Notes: a model not told the origin generated them from the letters alone. Positions 36,014 to 45,316 are shown, counted from the stretch's first letter. The stretch is DNA of 62,186 bases from Lachnospiraceae bacterium (GCA_028689655.1 JAQVCT010000017.1:1-62186); one strand, 5' to 3'. Made by a program: numbers and translations.

Positions 36014-37048
36014 TTAGTTTCCAAGGTATTCATCCACATTTTTGCTGGTAACAATTTTAAAAGGAATATACGAATCTTTAATATCTACTGGATTAGTTCC
36101 GTTTTTTAACTGTTCGAAAATATCTGCGCCAGCTTCTGCCTGTGCTTTGGCATCCTGTAATGCTGTCATAGCCATCTCTCCATTTTTGATTGATTGTAGT
36201 GCATCATCACTGCCATCCACGCCCAATACTTTAATACTTCCGTCTAATCTTCCAGCAGATTTTAAGGCTTCAATAACACCCAGTGCCGCATCATCGTTCT
36301 GGCACACAATTGCATCAAAAGAATCATAGGACATCAGGCAGTCTTCTGCTGTACTCATTCCCTGATCTTTAGAATTCTGCACATTATATTCATCCAAAAT
36401 CATTATGTCTGTTCTGCCCTTTAACGCATCCTCCAATCCTTGTTTTCTGTCAATATATTGCTGATCATTTGGTTCCCCTGTAAAATATAAAATTTTTGCA
36501 TTTTCCGGCAACGTATCACACAGATATTCACCTTGTGCTTTTCCTGCATCTGTATTTGGGGAACCTACATAAATATATCCGTCATATTCATCACCACCAG
36601 AAACAGATGTCAAAAATGAAACATAGGGAATTCCTGCTGTCTTTGCTGCCTCTAATGCCGGAACGGATCCATCAAGATCATTGCTAATTGCCGAAACAAC
36701 GTTGGCATTTTGCACAATAAAATCATCAATTTGTCCATTTTGAATATTCGTATCACCACCAGCATCGGTTACCATAATAGAAATACCTTTTGCTTCTGTT
36801 ACATCTTTCAAATATGTTCTGAATTTCGCACAATAATTATAAGTATCACTGTTATTTGCAAATCCTACCAGATAGGAAGCATTTTCTGTATCAACAGCTT
36901 CTGTTTCTGCATCTGTTCCAGTTTCCGAAGACTCCCCCGTACTTTCTGTACTGGCAGTTGATGATGTATCGGATGTATTTTTGCAACCCACTAACAAGCT
37001 TGCCGCCATTGCCATTGATAAAATTACTAATACCATCTTCTTTTTCAT
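36014..37048 (-). CDS. Sugar ABC transporter substrate-binding lipoprotein (RbsB-like)
   Basis: 344 residues: signal peptide with lipobox LLVGC (Cys about 22), a Ser/Thr/Glu linker, then the periplasmic-binding type I fold (YLVGFANNSDTYNYCAKFRTYL; VTDAGGDTNIQNGQIDDFI; VLGVDGSDDALQSIKNGEM). It captures sugar or glycoside for the adjacent permease and ATPase. Confidence 0.94.
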   Translation of the reverse strand: MKKKMVLVILSMAMAASLLVGCKNTSDTSSTASTESTGESSETGTDAETEAVDTENASYLVGFANNSDTYNYCAKFRTYLKDVTEAKGISIMVTDAGGDTNIQNGQIDDFIVQNANVVSAISNDLDGSVPALEAAKTAGIPYVSFLTSVSGGDEYDGYIYVGSPNTDAGKAQGEYLCDTLPENAKILYFTGEPNDQQYIDRKQGLEDALKGRTDIMILDEYNVQNSKDQGMSTAEDCLMSYDSFDAIVCQNDDAALGVIEALKSAGRLDGSIKVLGVDGSDDALQSIKNGEMAMTALQDAKAQAEAGADIFEQLKNGTNPVDIKDSYIPFKIVTSKNVDEYLGN

Positions 37049-37096
37049 AATTTTGCCTTTCCGCGGTTATTCCGCATGTGAATAATTTTTAAATAC

Positions 37097-38056
37097 TTAT
37101 TTGCTTTTTTTATTCTCTTTTGTCTTAATATCTATAATAACTGCTCCCGCAATTAATACACCTTTTACAATTAGTTGATATTGTGTTGATACATGTAACA
37201 AATTCAAGATATTGTTAATCAATCCAACAATAATAGAACCAATGAGTGCACCTGGTACTGTTCCTATTCCTCCCAGGAAACTGGTCCCACCAACGATTAC
37301 TGCTGTGATAGCGTCAAACTCATATCCATCTCCTACCGACGGCATGCCTGCCATAAGCCTTCCCATCAATACAACGCCTGCTAATCCTGTTAATGCTCCA
37401 CTCAAAGTAAAAATAATTCTTTTCACACGGTTGGTATTGATTCCTGATGCTATTGCTGCTTTTTCACTACCCCCAATTGCATAAATACATGTTCCAAATT
37501 TTGTCTGTTTCATTAAAATTGTAATTATAATTACAATTACAAACATAATGAGAACCGGAACCGGAATCGCAAGGATGGTTCCCTGACCGACAAAACGGAT
37601 CTTATCAACTCCACCAATGCTCTGTCCATTTGTGTATAGCTGCACAATACCTTTTAATACATATGTCATAGCCAGTGTTGCGATAAACGGCTGAAGTTTA
37701 AAATATGTAATCAAAAAGCCATTCACCCAGCCGACAATGACTCCTACTACAATTCCTACTATAATTGCCAACGGAACGCTTCCTGTTGCAGCAAGGACAC
37801 CCGCTGATAAACACATTGCTGTTGTACATAATAATCCGGCTGACAGATCAATCATTCCTGATACGATTAACATAATCTCACCGCAAGCTATGATTGTGAC
37901 CACAGAAATCTGTTTTAAAATATTAATCAAATTCTGAGGTTTCAAAAAATTACTATTGATAAAAGCAGAAGCAATAAATAGAATGATCAAAATTAAAACA
38001 ATACCGTATTTTCTATATATTTCTCCAAATTTCAACTTTTCTTTTTTCTTTCCCAT
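37097..38056 (-). CDS. Sugar ABC transporter permease (RbsC-like)
   Basis: 319 residues, about ten membrane helices; conserved GEIMLIVSGMIDLSAG and GTSFLGGIGTVPGALIGSII. Its ATG overlaps the ATPase stop by one base (TAATG). Probably a dimer in the transport complex. Confidence 0.95.
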   Translation of the reverse strand: MGKKKEKLKFGEIYRKYGIVLILIILFIASAFINSNFLKPQNLINILKQISVVTIIACGEIMLIVSGMIDLSAGLLCTTAMCLSAGVLAATGSVPLAIIVGIVVGVIVGWVNGFLITYFKLQPFIATLAMTYVLKGIVQLYTNGQSIGGVDKIRFVGQGTILAIPVPVLIMFVIVIIITILMKQTKFGTCIYAIGGSEKAAIASGINTNRVKRIIFTLSGALTGLAGVVLMGRLMAGMPSVGDGYEFDAITAVIVGGTSFLGGIGTVPGALIGSIIVGLINNILNLLHVSTQYQLIVKGVLIAGAVIIDIKTKENKKSK

Positions 38057-39549
38057 TATTTTGCCTCCACAATCATTTTCATAATTTTATCCTGTGATGC
38101 TTCTTTTTTATCCAGAGTTCCTACTAATTTTCCATGCGCGATAACCGCTACTCTATGACTCATAGAAAGCACTTCCGGCATGTCTGACGATATGAGCAAA
38201 ATAGCCATTCCCTTTTGTGCCAGTTCTACAATTAATTTGTAGATTTCCTGCTTAGCACCCACATCAATTCCTCTGGTAGGTTCATCTAAAATCAGCACTT
38301 TTATATTTCTTACCAGCCATTTTGCCAAAACAACTTTTTGCTGGTTTCCTCCGCTTAACGTCCCCACCAATGTATTAATATCTGGTGCCTTTATTCTGAG
38401 TTTTTCACATATTTTTTTTGTGTTTTGAGCAGTTTCCTTTTCTTTCCAAAATCCAAACTTTGTATACAAATCTCCATTGGGTAACTTTATATTTTCTTTA
38501 ATTGATCTGACACCTGCGAATCCATACACTGCACGATCCTCTGTAATCATTGCAACACCCGCTTTAATGGCATCATTTGCATTTTTAAAATCAAGTTTTT
38601 TGCCTTCAAGAATCATCTCACCAGAATCTTTTTTATCCATTCCAAAAACCGCTCTGGCTATCTCGCTTCTTCCAGCTCCCATCATTCCTGCAAATCCAAG
38701 AATTTCTCCTTTTTTTATCTCAAAGGAAACATCCTTAAAATAAGGTTCATTGGTAAGATTATGAACTTTTAACATTTTCTCTTTCTGACAATCTGGAATC
38801 TTTGGATAAATGTCATCAATATTTCTTCCTACCATAAGGGATATCAATTTATCCGTATCAACATCTTTCAGTTCACCTGTTTGAATACATCTTCCATCTC
38901 GTAAAACTGTATATTCATCACATATTTCAAATATTTCATCCAGCCTGTGAGATATAAACACAAATGCAATTCCTTTTTGTTTCAGCTCTTTGACCTTGTT
39001 AAAAAGAAGCTCACTTTCTTTACTCGTCAATGCCGACGTAGGTTCATCCATGATAATAACTTTACTGTTTCTCGATATGGATTTTAAAATCTCAATCATC
39101 TGCCTCTGTGCAACGCTCAGCATATCCATTTTTATTTCCGGTTCATAATCAAGTCCCATTAAATCCAATAATTCTTTCGTTCTCTTACTTCTTTCTTTTT
39201 TGTTTATAAACCATTTATTTCTTTCAGGTTCTCTTCCCAAGAACAAATTTTCCGCTATAGTCAACTCCGGAACATAATTTAACTCTTGAGCAACAATAGA
39301 AATTCCAAATGAAAAAGCATCTTTCTCACTTTTCATATGTATTTCTTTTTCGTTGCAAATGACTTGCCCCTCATAATTTTGATAAGTACCTGATAGTACT
39401 TTCATTAATGTGGATTTTCCTGCACCATTTTCTCCTACCAATGCGTGAATCGTTCCTTCTCGAATCTTCATATTTACCTGATCCAATGCTGTGACACCCG
39501 GAAATTCTTTTCTAATGTTTTTCAATTCAACAATTACCTTATTATCCAA
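38056..39549 (-). CDS. Sugar ABC transporter ATP-binding protein (RbsA/MglA-like)
   Basis: About 497 residues. The start is TTG 39549, eight bases after GGGAG; an upstream in-frame TTG (39582) lies in the operator and has no site. Two fused ABC domains: Walker A GENGAGKST and signature LSVAQRQMIEI in the first, GMMGAGRSE (degenerate) and LSGGNQQKVVLAKWL in the second, as usual for monosaccharide importers. Confidence 0.95.
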   Translation of the reverse strand: MDNKVIVELKNIRKEFPGVTALDQVNMKIREGTIHALVGENGAGKSTLMKVLSGTYQNYEGQVICNEKEIHMKSEKDAFSFGISIVAQELNYVPELTIAENLFLGREPERNKWFINKKERSKRTKELLDLMGLDYEPEIKMDMLSVAQRQMIEILKSISRNSKVIIMDEPTSALTSKESELLFNKVKELKQKGIAFVFISHRLDEIFEICDEYTVLRDGRCIQTGELKDVDTDKLISLMVGRNIDDIYPKIPDCQKEKMLKVHNLTNEPYFKDVSFEIKKGEILGFAGMMGAGRSEIARAVFGMDKKDSGEMILEGKKLDFKNANDAIKAGVAMITEDRAVYGFAGVRSIKENIKLPNGDLYTKFGFWKEKETAQNTKKICEKLRIKAPDINTLVGTLSGGNQQKVVLAKWLVRNIKVLILDEPTRGIDVGAKQEIYKLIVELAQKGMAILLISSDMPEVLSMSHRVAVIAHGKLVGTLDKKEASQDKIMKMIVEAK

Positions 39550-39567
39550 GTTTTCATCTCCCTCTTT

Positions 39568-39583
39568 GTTGAAACGTTTCAAC
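39568..39583. promoter_or_regulatory. LacI-family operator O1 in the ABC operon leader
   Basis: Perfect 16-bp palindrome GTTGAAACGTTTCAAC with central CG, the mark of LacI/GalR operators, in the 5' leader just before the ATPase ribosome site. Confidence 0.82.
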
Positions 39584-39633
39584 TATGTTTTTACATATTT
39601 TTTATCATTTGTTCTCTCTGCTTTATAATATAC

Positions 39634-39661
39634 ATTATATTACTTTTCTCTTAATATTCAA
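39634..39661 (-). promoter_or_regulatory. Promoter of the sugar ABC operon
   Basis: TTGAAT (39656-39661), 16-bp spacer, TATAAT (39634-39639) on minus. It lies between the two operators. Confidence 0.6.
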
Positions 39662-39727
39662 TGCTTTAAACGAATTTATATAATCTTTATTAGTATTGCA
39701 TAATTTATTATCATTTTCGTCTTTTGT

Positions 39728-39739
39728 TGAAACGTTTCA
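39728..39739. promoter_or_regulatory. LacI-family operator O2 upstream of the promoter
   Basis: TGAAACGTTTCA, the same core as O1. Centres are 158 bp apart, close to 15 helical turns, which would suit DNA looping by a dimer of dimers. Confidence 0.75.
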
Positions 39740-39881
39740 TCTCATATATTCTTTGTTACTTTTTTCTAAAACATGTGAGATAGGATAAGTATCTATCTTC
39801 CCCGCTGCTGATTTAATTGCAATAAAATAAGTGCAGATATCAGAGTTAATTACTCTCTAACAGCTACACTTTTATGGTACT

Positions 39882-39909
39882 AAAAAAAGCTTCAAATAAA
39901 GCTTTTTTA
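39882..39909 (-). terminator. Terminator overlapping the lacI-type stop codon
   Basis: Stem AAAAAAGCTT (39883-39892) with AAGCTTTTTT (39899-39908). The end of the gene is built into the hairpin. Confidence 0.7.
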
Positions 39910-40932
39910 TTGTTGTTTTCTGGTACTTGCTCTCAGCAAAAGATCAGGTTTGTATATTTTCTTAATCCTGTCACCAATTCCACCATTTTTTAAAATATGT
40001 ATGATTTCATTTCCAAGGTAATTTCCCATTTCCACAATGGGTACTCTTATTGTACTTAATGGTATTTCCATAACATCAGCAAAGGGAACATCATCGAATC
40101 CTATTATGGATAAATCCTCTGGAACACGAATTCCATACATCCTGGCTGCTTGATATAATCCAAACGCCATTTCATCGTTAAAAGAAAATATTGCCGTGAC
40201 ACCTTGTCCCATTAAATAAGATAACGCTCTATAGCCAGACTCCATTGTATAATTTCCTTCATATACTAATCCTTCCTCAAAAGGAATTCCTGCTTCTTCA
40301 AGTGCTCTTTTATATCCATTTGTCCTTTGCTCCGTCACCTTATAATCCTTTTCCCCCGTCACACACCCGATTCTTATGTGTCCATATTTTATCAAATGAT
40401 TAGTTGCCAAATATCCTCCAAGTTCATAGTCAAAGCATATGGCCGCACCTGCACAATCCAACCGATAATCATCCATTGTCATGACCGGTATTCCTAAGCT
40501 TTCAATAGATTTACATAACTCTTTATTCTCCTGGTCATGATTTATTTCCAAAGATTTCGCCCAAATTAGTGCTGAAATATTCTCTGATTCTATCAATTTA
40601 ATCAGTTTCATATTTGAACTTGGATTTTCTTCATTCAACACATGACAAATCATGGAATATCCACTGGGAGTTATCACTTTATTAATTGCCATAAAGAGAG
40701 ATGCAATATGTGTATTTCTTAAATCATTTACAACAATTCCAATCATCTTACTTTTTCTATTTACCAGACTGACCGCCGCCAAATTCGGTTGGTAATTCAT
40801 CTTCATTGCAGTCTCATGAACTAATTCACGCGTTTTTTTTGAAATACGATTTGGCTTTTCAGATAATGCCATTGATACTGTTGAAATAGAAACTCCACAC
40901 GATTTCGCAATATCTTTTATAGTTGCTTTCAT
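39907..40932 (-). CDS. LacI-family transcriptional regulator
   Basis: 341 residues: N-terminal HTH ATIKDIAKSCGVSISTVSMA with hinge helix, and a PBP-like effector domain (MIGIVVNDLRNTHIASLF; IGCVTGEKDYKVTEQRTNGY; SIIGFDDVPFADVM). It lies next to the ABC/GH3 operon and the palindromes at 39568 and 39728 have the expected type of sequence, so it very probably represses that operon until its glycoside appears. Confidence 0.93.
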   Translation of the reverse strand: MKATIKDIAKSCGVSISTVSMALSEKPNRISKKTRELVHETAMKMNYQPNLAAVSLVNRKSKMIGIVVNDLRNTHIASLFMAINKVITPSGYSMICHVLNEENPSSNMKLIKLIESENISALIWAKSLEINHDQENKELCKSIESLGIPVMTMDDYRLDCAGAAICFDYELGGYLATNHLIKYGHIRIGCVTGEKDYKVTEQRTNGYKRALEEAGIPFEEGLVYEGNYTMESGYRALSYLMGQGVTAIFSFNDEMAFGLYQAARMYGIRVPEDLSIIGFDDVPFADVMEIPLSTIRVPIVEMGNYLGNEIIHILKNGGIGDRIKKIYKPDLLLRASTRKQQ

Positions 40933-41046
40933 ATCACATCTCCTTTTCTTTTGTATTCATTATAACTTTATTATCCATGATTTTCCATAGATACTCTAAA
41001 TTTGCCTACTTGTGTTTCTATTAATCTACGTAAATTTTATTACAAT

Positions 41047-41403
41047 TTATTTTTTCATCTTGGAATTAAAAATAAGACTGGCAAGATATCCAAAGATCAG
41101 CGCCGCGCTGGTTCCCACTGCTCCAGCCTTAAATCCCCCTTGGAACAGACCGATAAAACCCTCCTGATCAATTGCCTCTTTCACACCCTTCATCAGTATA
41201 TTTCCATAGCCCAGCAGTGGAACAGATATTCCTGCACCTGCAAAGTCCTGCATGGGTTCAAACCAACCTATAAAACTCAATACGGCACCTGTGCACACTA
41301 ATAATACCATGATCCTGCCCGGCATCATCTTCGTCTTCTCCATCAGTATCTGTACCAGGGCACAGACCACTCCACCTACCCAAAATGCATTGATATAATC
41401 CAT
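41047..41403 (-). CDS. spoVAE: SpoVAE-like spore membrane protein
   Basis: 118 residues, four membrane helices: FWVGGVVCALVQILME, MVLLVCTGAVLSFIGWFEP, GAGISVPLLGYGNILMKG and FGYLASLIF. This matches the SpoVAE (SpoVAEb) subunit of the complex that moves dipicolinic acid into and out of spores. The usual spoVAC and spoVAD neighbours are missing here, so the locus is split or the gene is a lone paralogue. Confidence 0.88.
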   Translation of the reverse strand: MDYINAFWVGGVVCALVQILMEKTKMMPGRIMVLLVCTGAVLSFIGWFEPMQDFAGAGISVPLLGYGNILMKGVKEAIDQEGFIGLFQGGFKAGAVGTSAALIFGYLASLIFNSKMKK

Positions 41404-41568
41404 ATGATCCTCTCCTTCTCAATTATCACATAACCTGATTTTTCTTCAAATAGTTATTCTTAGTATGTAATTTTTTACTATTTTCATGCATAAAATGGAC
41501 AAAAAATAAGCCATGAACACTCACATAGGATTCATGACTTATCTTAAAAATTACACTTCAAGGGAATT

Positions 41569-41654
41569 GAACCCCGTTACTATAGGGACATTAGGGGATT
41601 CTTCTATAGCAACGGAGGTTCTAGGGTATTAGTATCAGGGGATAGCTGATACTA
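41569..41654. repeat. Two tandem hairpins, possible mobile-element end or small RNA
   Basis: Hairpin 1 pairs GAACCCCGTTACTATAG (41569-41585) with 41604-41621, 17 bp with one bulge and one mismatch, loop of about 18 bases. Hairpin 2 is a 9-bp perfect stem (TAGTATCAG, 41630-41638, with 41646-41654). Such paired palindromes occur at ends of IS200/IS605-type elements, but no transposase gene is near. Confidence 0.5.
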
Positions 41655-41696
41655 CAATAAAAATGAAAAAGAAAGTAAAAATATCCAATTGCAAAA

Positions 41697-41726
41697 AGGT
41701 GCTCTGAGTCATCACTCAAAGCACCT
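41697..41726 (-). terminator. Terminator of the cold-shock gene
   Basis: Stem AGGTGCT/AGCACCT plus TGAGT/ACTCA with one mismatch, loop CATC, followed on minus by TTTTT. Confidence 0.75.
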
Positions 41727-41827
41727 TTGCTTTTGAAATATTATTTACAATCTAAATTATATTTATTTTGTCGTAATATGTCAATTATTCTGTTCCATGT
41801 TCTTGATTTAAAACATTCGTCTTAAAT

Positions 41828-42040
41828 CTAAGCTACACGTACATTGATAGCTTTTAATTTTCTGCTATCTTTTGGATCCTGCTCAACATCATAAGTAACT
41901 TTCTGGCCATCTTCAAGAGTCTTGAAGCCATCTGTTACGATTGCTGAAAAGTGTACAAATACATCTTCTCCGCCATTGTCTGCTGTGATAAAACCAAATC
42001 CTTTTTGTGAGTTGAACCATTTTACTGTACCGTTATTCAT
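41828..42040 (-). CDS. cspA: Cold-shock protein
   Basis: 70 residues, a single CSD OB fold with RNP1 GFGFI and RNP2 VFVHFSAI, starting [13 protein letters not shown]. Binds single-stranded RNA and melts secondary structure. AGGAGG site. A promoter at 42229-42257 predicts a leader of about 180 nt, as in cold-regulated csp mRNAs. The symbol cspA is used for the family only. Confidence 0.96.
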   Translation of the reverse strand: MNNGTVKWFNSQKGFGFITADNGGEDVFVHFSAIVTDGFKTLEDGQKVTYDVEQDPKDSRKLKAINVRVA

Positions 42041-42228
42041 AATCGATACCTCCTAATTTTATTTGCATCAATGTGGATCTTACATCTCGTACATCTACTT
42101 CTACGTTTCATAACTGCTTCGCATCTTGAAAATTTTACAAAGATAATAAAAAAAGCCCATCGCAGTCCAAATCAAAAAAGTGATTCAGAGTACCGATCGA
42201 CTTTAAAATTCAAATTGATTACTTGATA

Positions 42229-42257
42229 AGTATCACATACTTTGGAAAGTATGTCAA
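42229..42257 (-). promoter_or_regulatory. Promoter of the cold-shock gene
   Basis: TTGACA (42252-42257), 17-bp spacer, GATACT (42229-42234) on minus. Confidence 0.6.
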
Positions 42258-42320
42258 GCTTTTTCTTAATTATATTTTCTGTATGGGAAACCCTTCGGCA
42301 GTGACCCATAACATAATAAA

Positions 42321-43304
42321 TCAACACTCTGTTTTTATAACACATTTATCTGGAAGCTGTGCTAATATAATGGCTGTAAATACCAGTGCACATCCGAACA
42401 ATTCCTTTACGGACAAGTGCTGTCCCAACAGGAACCAGCCTGCCAGTGTGGCGATTACAGACTCCAGACTCATGATAAGGGATGCCACTGTGGAGTCCGT
42501 GTTGCGCTGTGCCACTACCTGAAGGGTGTAGGCAACACCGCTGGACATCACACCTGCGTAGAGAATCGGTACCGCCGCCGCCATCATATCAGCCCAGGTT
42601 GGATTCTCAAAAATAAGCGTTCCAACTCCACATACCACCGCGCAGGTAAAGAACTGAATGCAGGAAATCTTTACCGGATCTGCCTTGGGTGAAAAAAAAT
42701 CCACCAGCAATATCTGGATAGAAAAGAGAAATGCACAAAGCAATACCATACTGTCCCCTCTACTCAGTGAAAATGTCTCTGACATGCAGATCATATAGAG
42801 ACCAAACACGGCGATTGCTGCACTGATCCATACCTTCACCGGAATCTTTTTCCGTACAAATAATCCCAGCAAAGGGACGATGATAATATATAATGTGGTA
42901 ATAAATCCCGCTTTTCCCACGGACGTATACATGATTCCATACTGCTGTGCCAGACTTGCCGTGCTCAGTGCCAGCCCGCAGCAGATACCTGCTGTGACGG
43001 TGAGTTTCCACTGTTCTTTTTCTGCTTTTTTCAGAATGTCTTTCTCCGACGTCATCTCCGATGATTCCATGATTTTCTTTACGCGTACATTGATATAGTC
43101 TTCCCGGGATGCATTTTTCCTGCGATTATGATCCATCACTTTAATCACTGGCAGGAGCATGATTCCGCCTATGAGAAATCTGGAAAAAGCAAAGGTACAG
43201 GGTCCTATGTAATCCATTCCAACGCTTTGCGCCACAAAAGCAACACCCCAGATAACCGCTGTCACTAACAGCAGAAAATTGCTGATCATTCTTTTTCTAT
43301 TCAT
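42321..43304 (-). CDS. EamA/DMT-family transporter
   Basis: 327 residues, about ten membrane helices in two EamA repeats (LLLVTAVIWGVAFVAQSVGM; VWISAAIAVFGLYMICM onward; SGVAYTLQVVAQRNTDSTVASLI). An extended cytoplasmic loop of charged residues (about 60-100) splits the first repeat, longer than usual. Likely a metabolite or amino-acid exporter; substrate unknown. Confidence 0.9.
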   Translation of the reverse strand: MNRKRMISNFLLLVTAVIWGVAFVAQSVGMDYIGPCTFAFSRFLIGGIMLLPVIKVMDHNRRKNASREDYINVRVKKIMESSEMTSEKDILKKAEKEQWKLTVTAGICCGLALSTASLAQQYGIMYTSVGKAGFITTLYIIIVPLLGLFVRKKIPVKVWISAAIAVFGLYMICMSETFSLSRGDSMVLLCAFLFSIQILLVDFFSPKADPVKISCIQFFTCAVVCGVGTLIFENPTWADMMAAAVPILYAGVMSSGVAYTLQVVAQRNTDSTVASLIMSLESVIATLAGWFLLGQHLSVKELFGCALVFTAIILAQLPDKCVIKTEC

Positions 43305-43455
43305 GCAAATTCTATTTCTCCTAGTTTATATTTTCGTATTTTCAAATTACTGTTTTCTGCATATTTCATATATAAAAGTTTTATCCCGTTTACCACATCA
43401 CTCGGTAATTTACCTGATTCTGATTTACGCTCTAGGAGCTGATTTAATCTCCATC

Positions 43456-43983
43456 TCATGCCATAATGGAAGCAATCTCCGCCACAACATCACGGATTTC
43501 CTTCTCCTCACAGTCGATGGTCATATGGGCATACTTTTCATAGAGGGGCACTCTCTCCTCATACAGGGAGTAAAGCGTCTGTCCCTCTTTCAGTGTGACA
43601 CCTCTCTTATTCAGATCTCCCAGGCGTGCCTCAATAGACGGGTAGGATAATTTCAGATAAACAACCACTGCAATATCTCTCAAATGCTCCATTGCTTCCG
43701 CTCCATAGATGGCGCTTCCGCCAGTGGCAATAACGCTGTTCTGCTCCTGTATGGATGCATTCACGTCATTCTCCACCTTCCAGAAACCCTCTACGCCACG
43801 TTCCTCTATGATCTCATGTAGTAATTTTCCATACTGATCCTGTATCAGAATATCTGAATCAGTAAAATGGTATCCCAGGTTCTTGGCAAGCACCACTCCT
43901 ACAGTGCTCTTACCTGATCCCGGCATACCAATCAATACAATGTTTTTCTTATGGTCATTATTGCTATTATTCCTGTTAATCAT
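43456..43983 (-). CDS. aroK: Shikimate kinase
   Basis: About 175 residues, started at ATG 43983 (upstream TTG less likely). P-loop IVLIGMPGSGKSTVG, Asp pair in TDSDILI for shikimate, Arg-containing GVEGFWKVE, Walker-like ATGGSAI, and a lid (LGDLNKRGVTL). Phosphorylates shikimate in chorismate synthesis. No other aro gene is near. The FWKVE sequence replaces the usual FR.E motif, so an Arg normally contacting shikimate appears to be Lys. Confidence 0.85.
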   Translation of the reverse strand: MINRNNSNNDHKKNIVLIGMPGSGKSTVGVVLAKNLGYHFTDSDILIQDQYGKLLHEIIEERGVEGFWKVENDVNASIQEQNSVIATGGSAIYGAEAMEHLRDIAVVVYLKLSYPSIEARLGDLNKRGVTLKEGQTLYSLYEERVPLYEKYAHMTIDCEEKEIRDVVAEIASIMA

Positions 43984-44031
43984 ATAAATTCTCACTTCTA
44001 TACTAAATATTTTACCACACAAAATTATCCA

Positions 44032-44406
44032 TTAAGCGAGGTAAGCGATGACTTCCACCTCACAGGTCACATCTTTTGGCAGCTGCTTTACTGCCACGCA
44101 GCTTCTGGCTGGATTCTCTGTAAAATATTTGCCATAAACTGCATTAAATGCTGCAAAATCTGCCATATCTGACAGGAAGCAGGTAGTCTTTACCACCTTG
44201 GTATAATCTGTTCCAGCCTCTGTGAGAACTGCCCCAATATTTTTCATGACCTGCTCTGCCTGATCTGTAATGCCCACAGTCTCCACGTTTCCCGTTGCCG
44301 GATTGATAGGAATCTGTCCTGATGCAAACAGAAATTTATCTGCGATGATCGCCTGTGAATAAGGTCCAATTGCTGCCGGTGCTTTTTCTGTGCTTACTTT
44401 TCTCAT
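44032..44406 (-). CDS. ridA: RidA-family enamine/imine deaminase
   Basis: 124 residues, started at ATG 44406 with GGAGG nine bases upstream. Markers: KAPAAIGPYSQAI, LFASGQIPINPATG, and the active-site Arg in NPARSCVAVKQLP. It hydrolyses reactive enamines made by PLP enzymes, which fits the several PLP-enzyme genes in the region. The gene is 48 bp upstream of aroK and may be co-transcribed. Confidence 0.95.
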   Translation of the reverse strand: MRKVSTEKAPAAIGPYSQAIIADKFLFASGQIPINPATGNVETVGITDQAEQVMKNIGAVLTEAGTDYTKVVKTTCFLSDMADFAAFNAVYGKYFTENPARSCVAVKQLPKDVTCEVEVIAYLA

Positions 44407-44512
44407 ACTATAGTTCCTCCTCTTATGCTGTGTATTGCTCTTAGCTATCATTTGTTTCATACGTTGACCCGATAAAGTACATTCTACCCCACAAAGCAAC
44501 AGTTTTCAATCT

Positions 44513-44620
44513 TTATCGTGATTTTTCAGCCTTGAAAGGTAAATTATTTTCTTCCACGTCTGCAATCTTTGTGTCTGTATATTTCAATACATTTACCTCC
44601 AGTTTGGCATCCGTATACAT
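44513..44620 (-). CDS. Possible 35-residue ORF
   Basis: ATG 44620 to TAA 44513, with protein-like composition (KLEVNVLKYTDTKIADVEEN). No clear ribosome site and a stop just before the ATG, so it could be a truncated gene end rather than a live small protein. Confidence 0.25.
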   Translation of the reverse strand: MYTDAKLEVNVLKYTDTKIADVEENNLPFKAEKSR

Positions 44621-44671
44621 AAATCAGTTTCTTTTGAAACCATCGTGAAGGATATTCGGTATCCCATTTAT

Positions 44672-44908
44672 TTAAGGCTCCTCCTGAAATTCTACGGTGA
44701 CATAGAAGCCCCGGGCGTTCTCTGTGATCTCTTTCACAATCCCCTTTCTGGACTTGAGTTGTTCCCGAAAGGGATAATTCCCCGACATGGCGAGGGATGG
44801 ATCAATGACATAGTAGTAATTGCTGGGAAGCACGCCCTCCGTCACAGTTACCTCCTGTCCTTTCTCCAACAGTCCGTGTCGTTCCATTTTAAATTCCATT
44901 TCACGCAT
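44672..44908 (-). CDS. Small hypothetical protein
   Basis: About 78 residues started at ATG 44908 (GGAAG about ten bases upstream; a GTG three codons earlier is an alternative). Beta-rich with an OB/SH3-like feel: GLLEKGQEVTVTEG and GIVKEITENARGFYVTVEFQ. No motif recognised. It follows the VOC gene by under 30 bp and is probably in its transcript. Confidence 0.65.
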   Translation of the reverse strand: MREMEFKMERHGLLEKGQEVTVTEGVLPSNYYYVIDPSLAMSGNYPFREQLKSRKGIVKEITENARGFYVTVEFQEEP

Positions 44909-44935
44909 TGATTTCACTCTTCCTTCTTCTGTATA

Positions 44936-45316
44936 TTACTCGTGAATCTCCAGTGGAAGTCCGTCGGGATCAGCAAAAAAGGTCATTTTCTCCCCTGTGA
45001 AGGTATCCTCACGAATGGGTTCTGTCTCAATGCCTTTCTCTCTCAGTTCTCTGACCGTATCCTCCACAGATGCCACTTTAAAAGCGAGATGACGCAGACC
45101 ACAGGCCTCCGGATAACTGGGTCTACCCGGACTACTTGGTATGATGAACAGTTCCAGTTCGCAATCTCCCAGTGCCAGATCAATCTTATAGTCCTGCTTT
45201 TCCGGTCTGTAATTCTCCCTGATAATGGAAAATCCCAGAAGTTCTGTATAAAAATACTTCGATTTCTCATAATCACTGCCAATGATGGCCACGTGATGGA
45301 TCTGTGTAAAATTCAT
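44936..45316 (-). CDS. VOC-family (glyoxalase-like) metalloprotein
   Basis: 126 residues with two beta-alpha-beta-beta-beta modules: IHHVAIIGSDYEKSKYFY and LRHLAFKVASVEDTV. Metal ligands His (IHH), Glu (ELELF), His (LRHLA) and Glu (LPLEIHE) are in place. Similar to YaeR/GloA2-like glyoxalases or dioxygenases; substrate not inferable. Confidence 0.9.
   Translation of the reverse strand: MNFTQIHHVAIIGSDYEKSKYFYTELLGFSIIRENYRPEKQDYKIDLALGDCELELFIIPSSPGRPSYPEACGLRHLAFKVASVEDTVRELREKGIETEPIREDTFTGEKMTFFADPDGLPLEIHE

Larger units (their letters stand above)
41404..41827. other. Intergenic region with folded element and csp terminator
   Basis: No gene. It holds a structured block (41569-41654) and the cold-shock gene terminator (41697-41726); the rest is AT-rich with no other signal seen. 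Confidence 0.7.

Noticed and set aside
41555..41600. tRNA gene on minus (T-arm-like sequence)
   Set aside because: No acceptor pairing, D-arm or anticodon arm can be formed.
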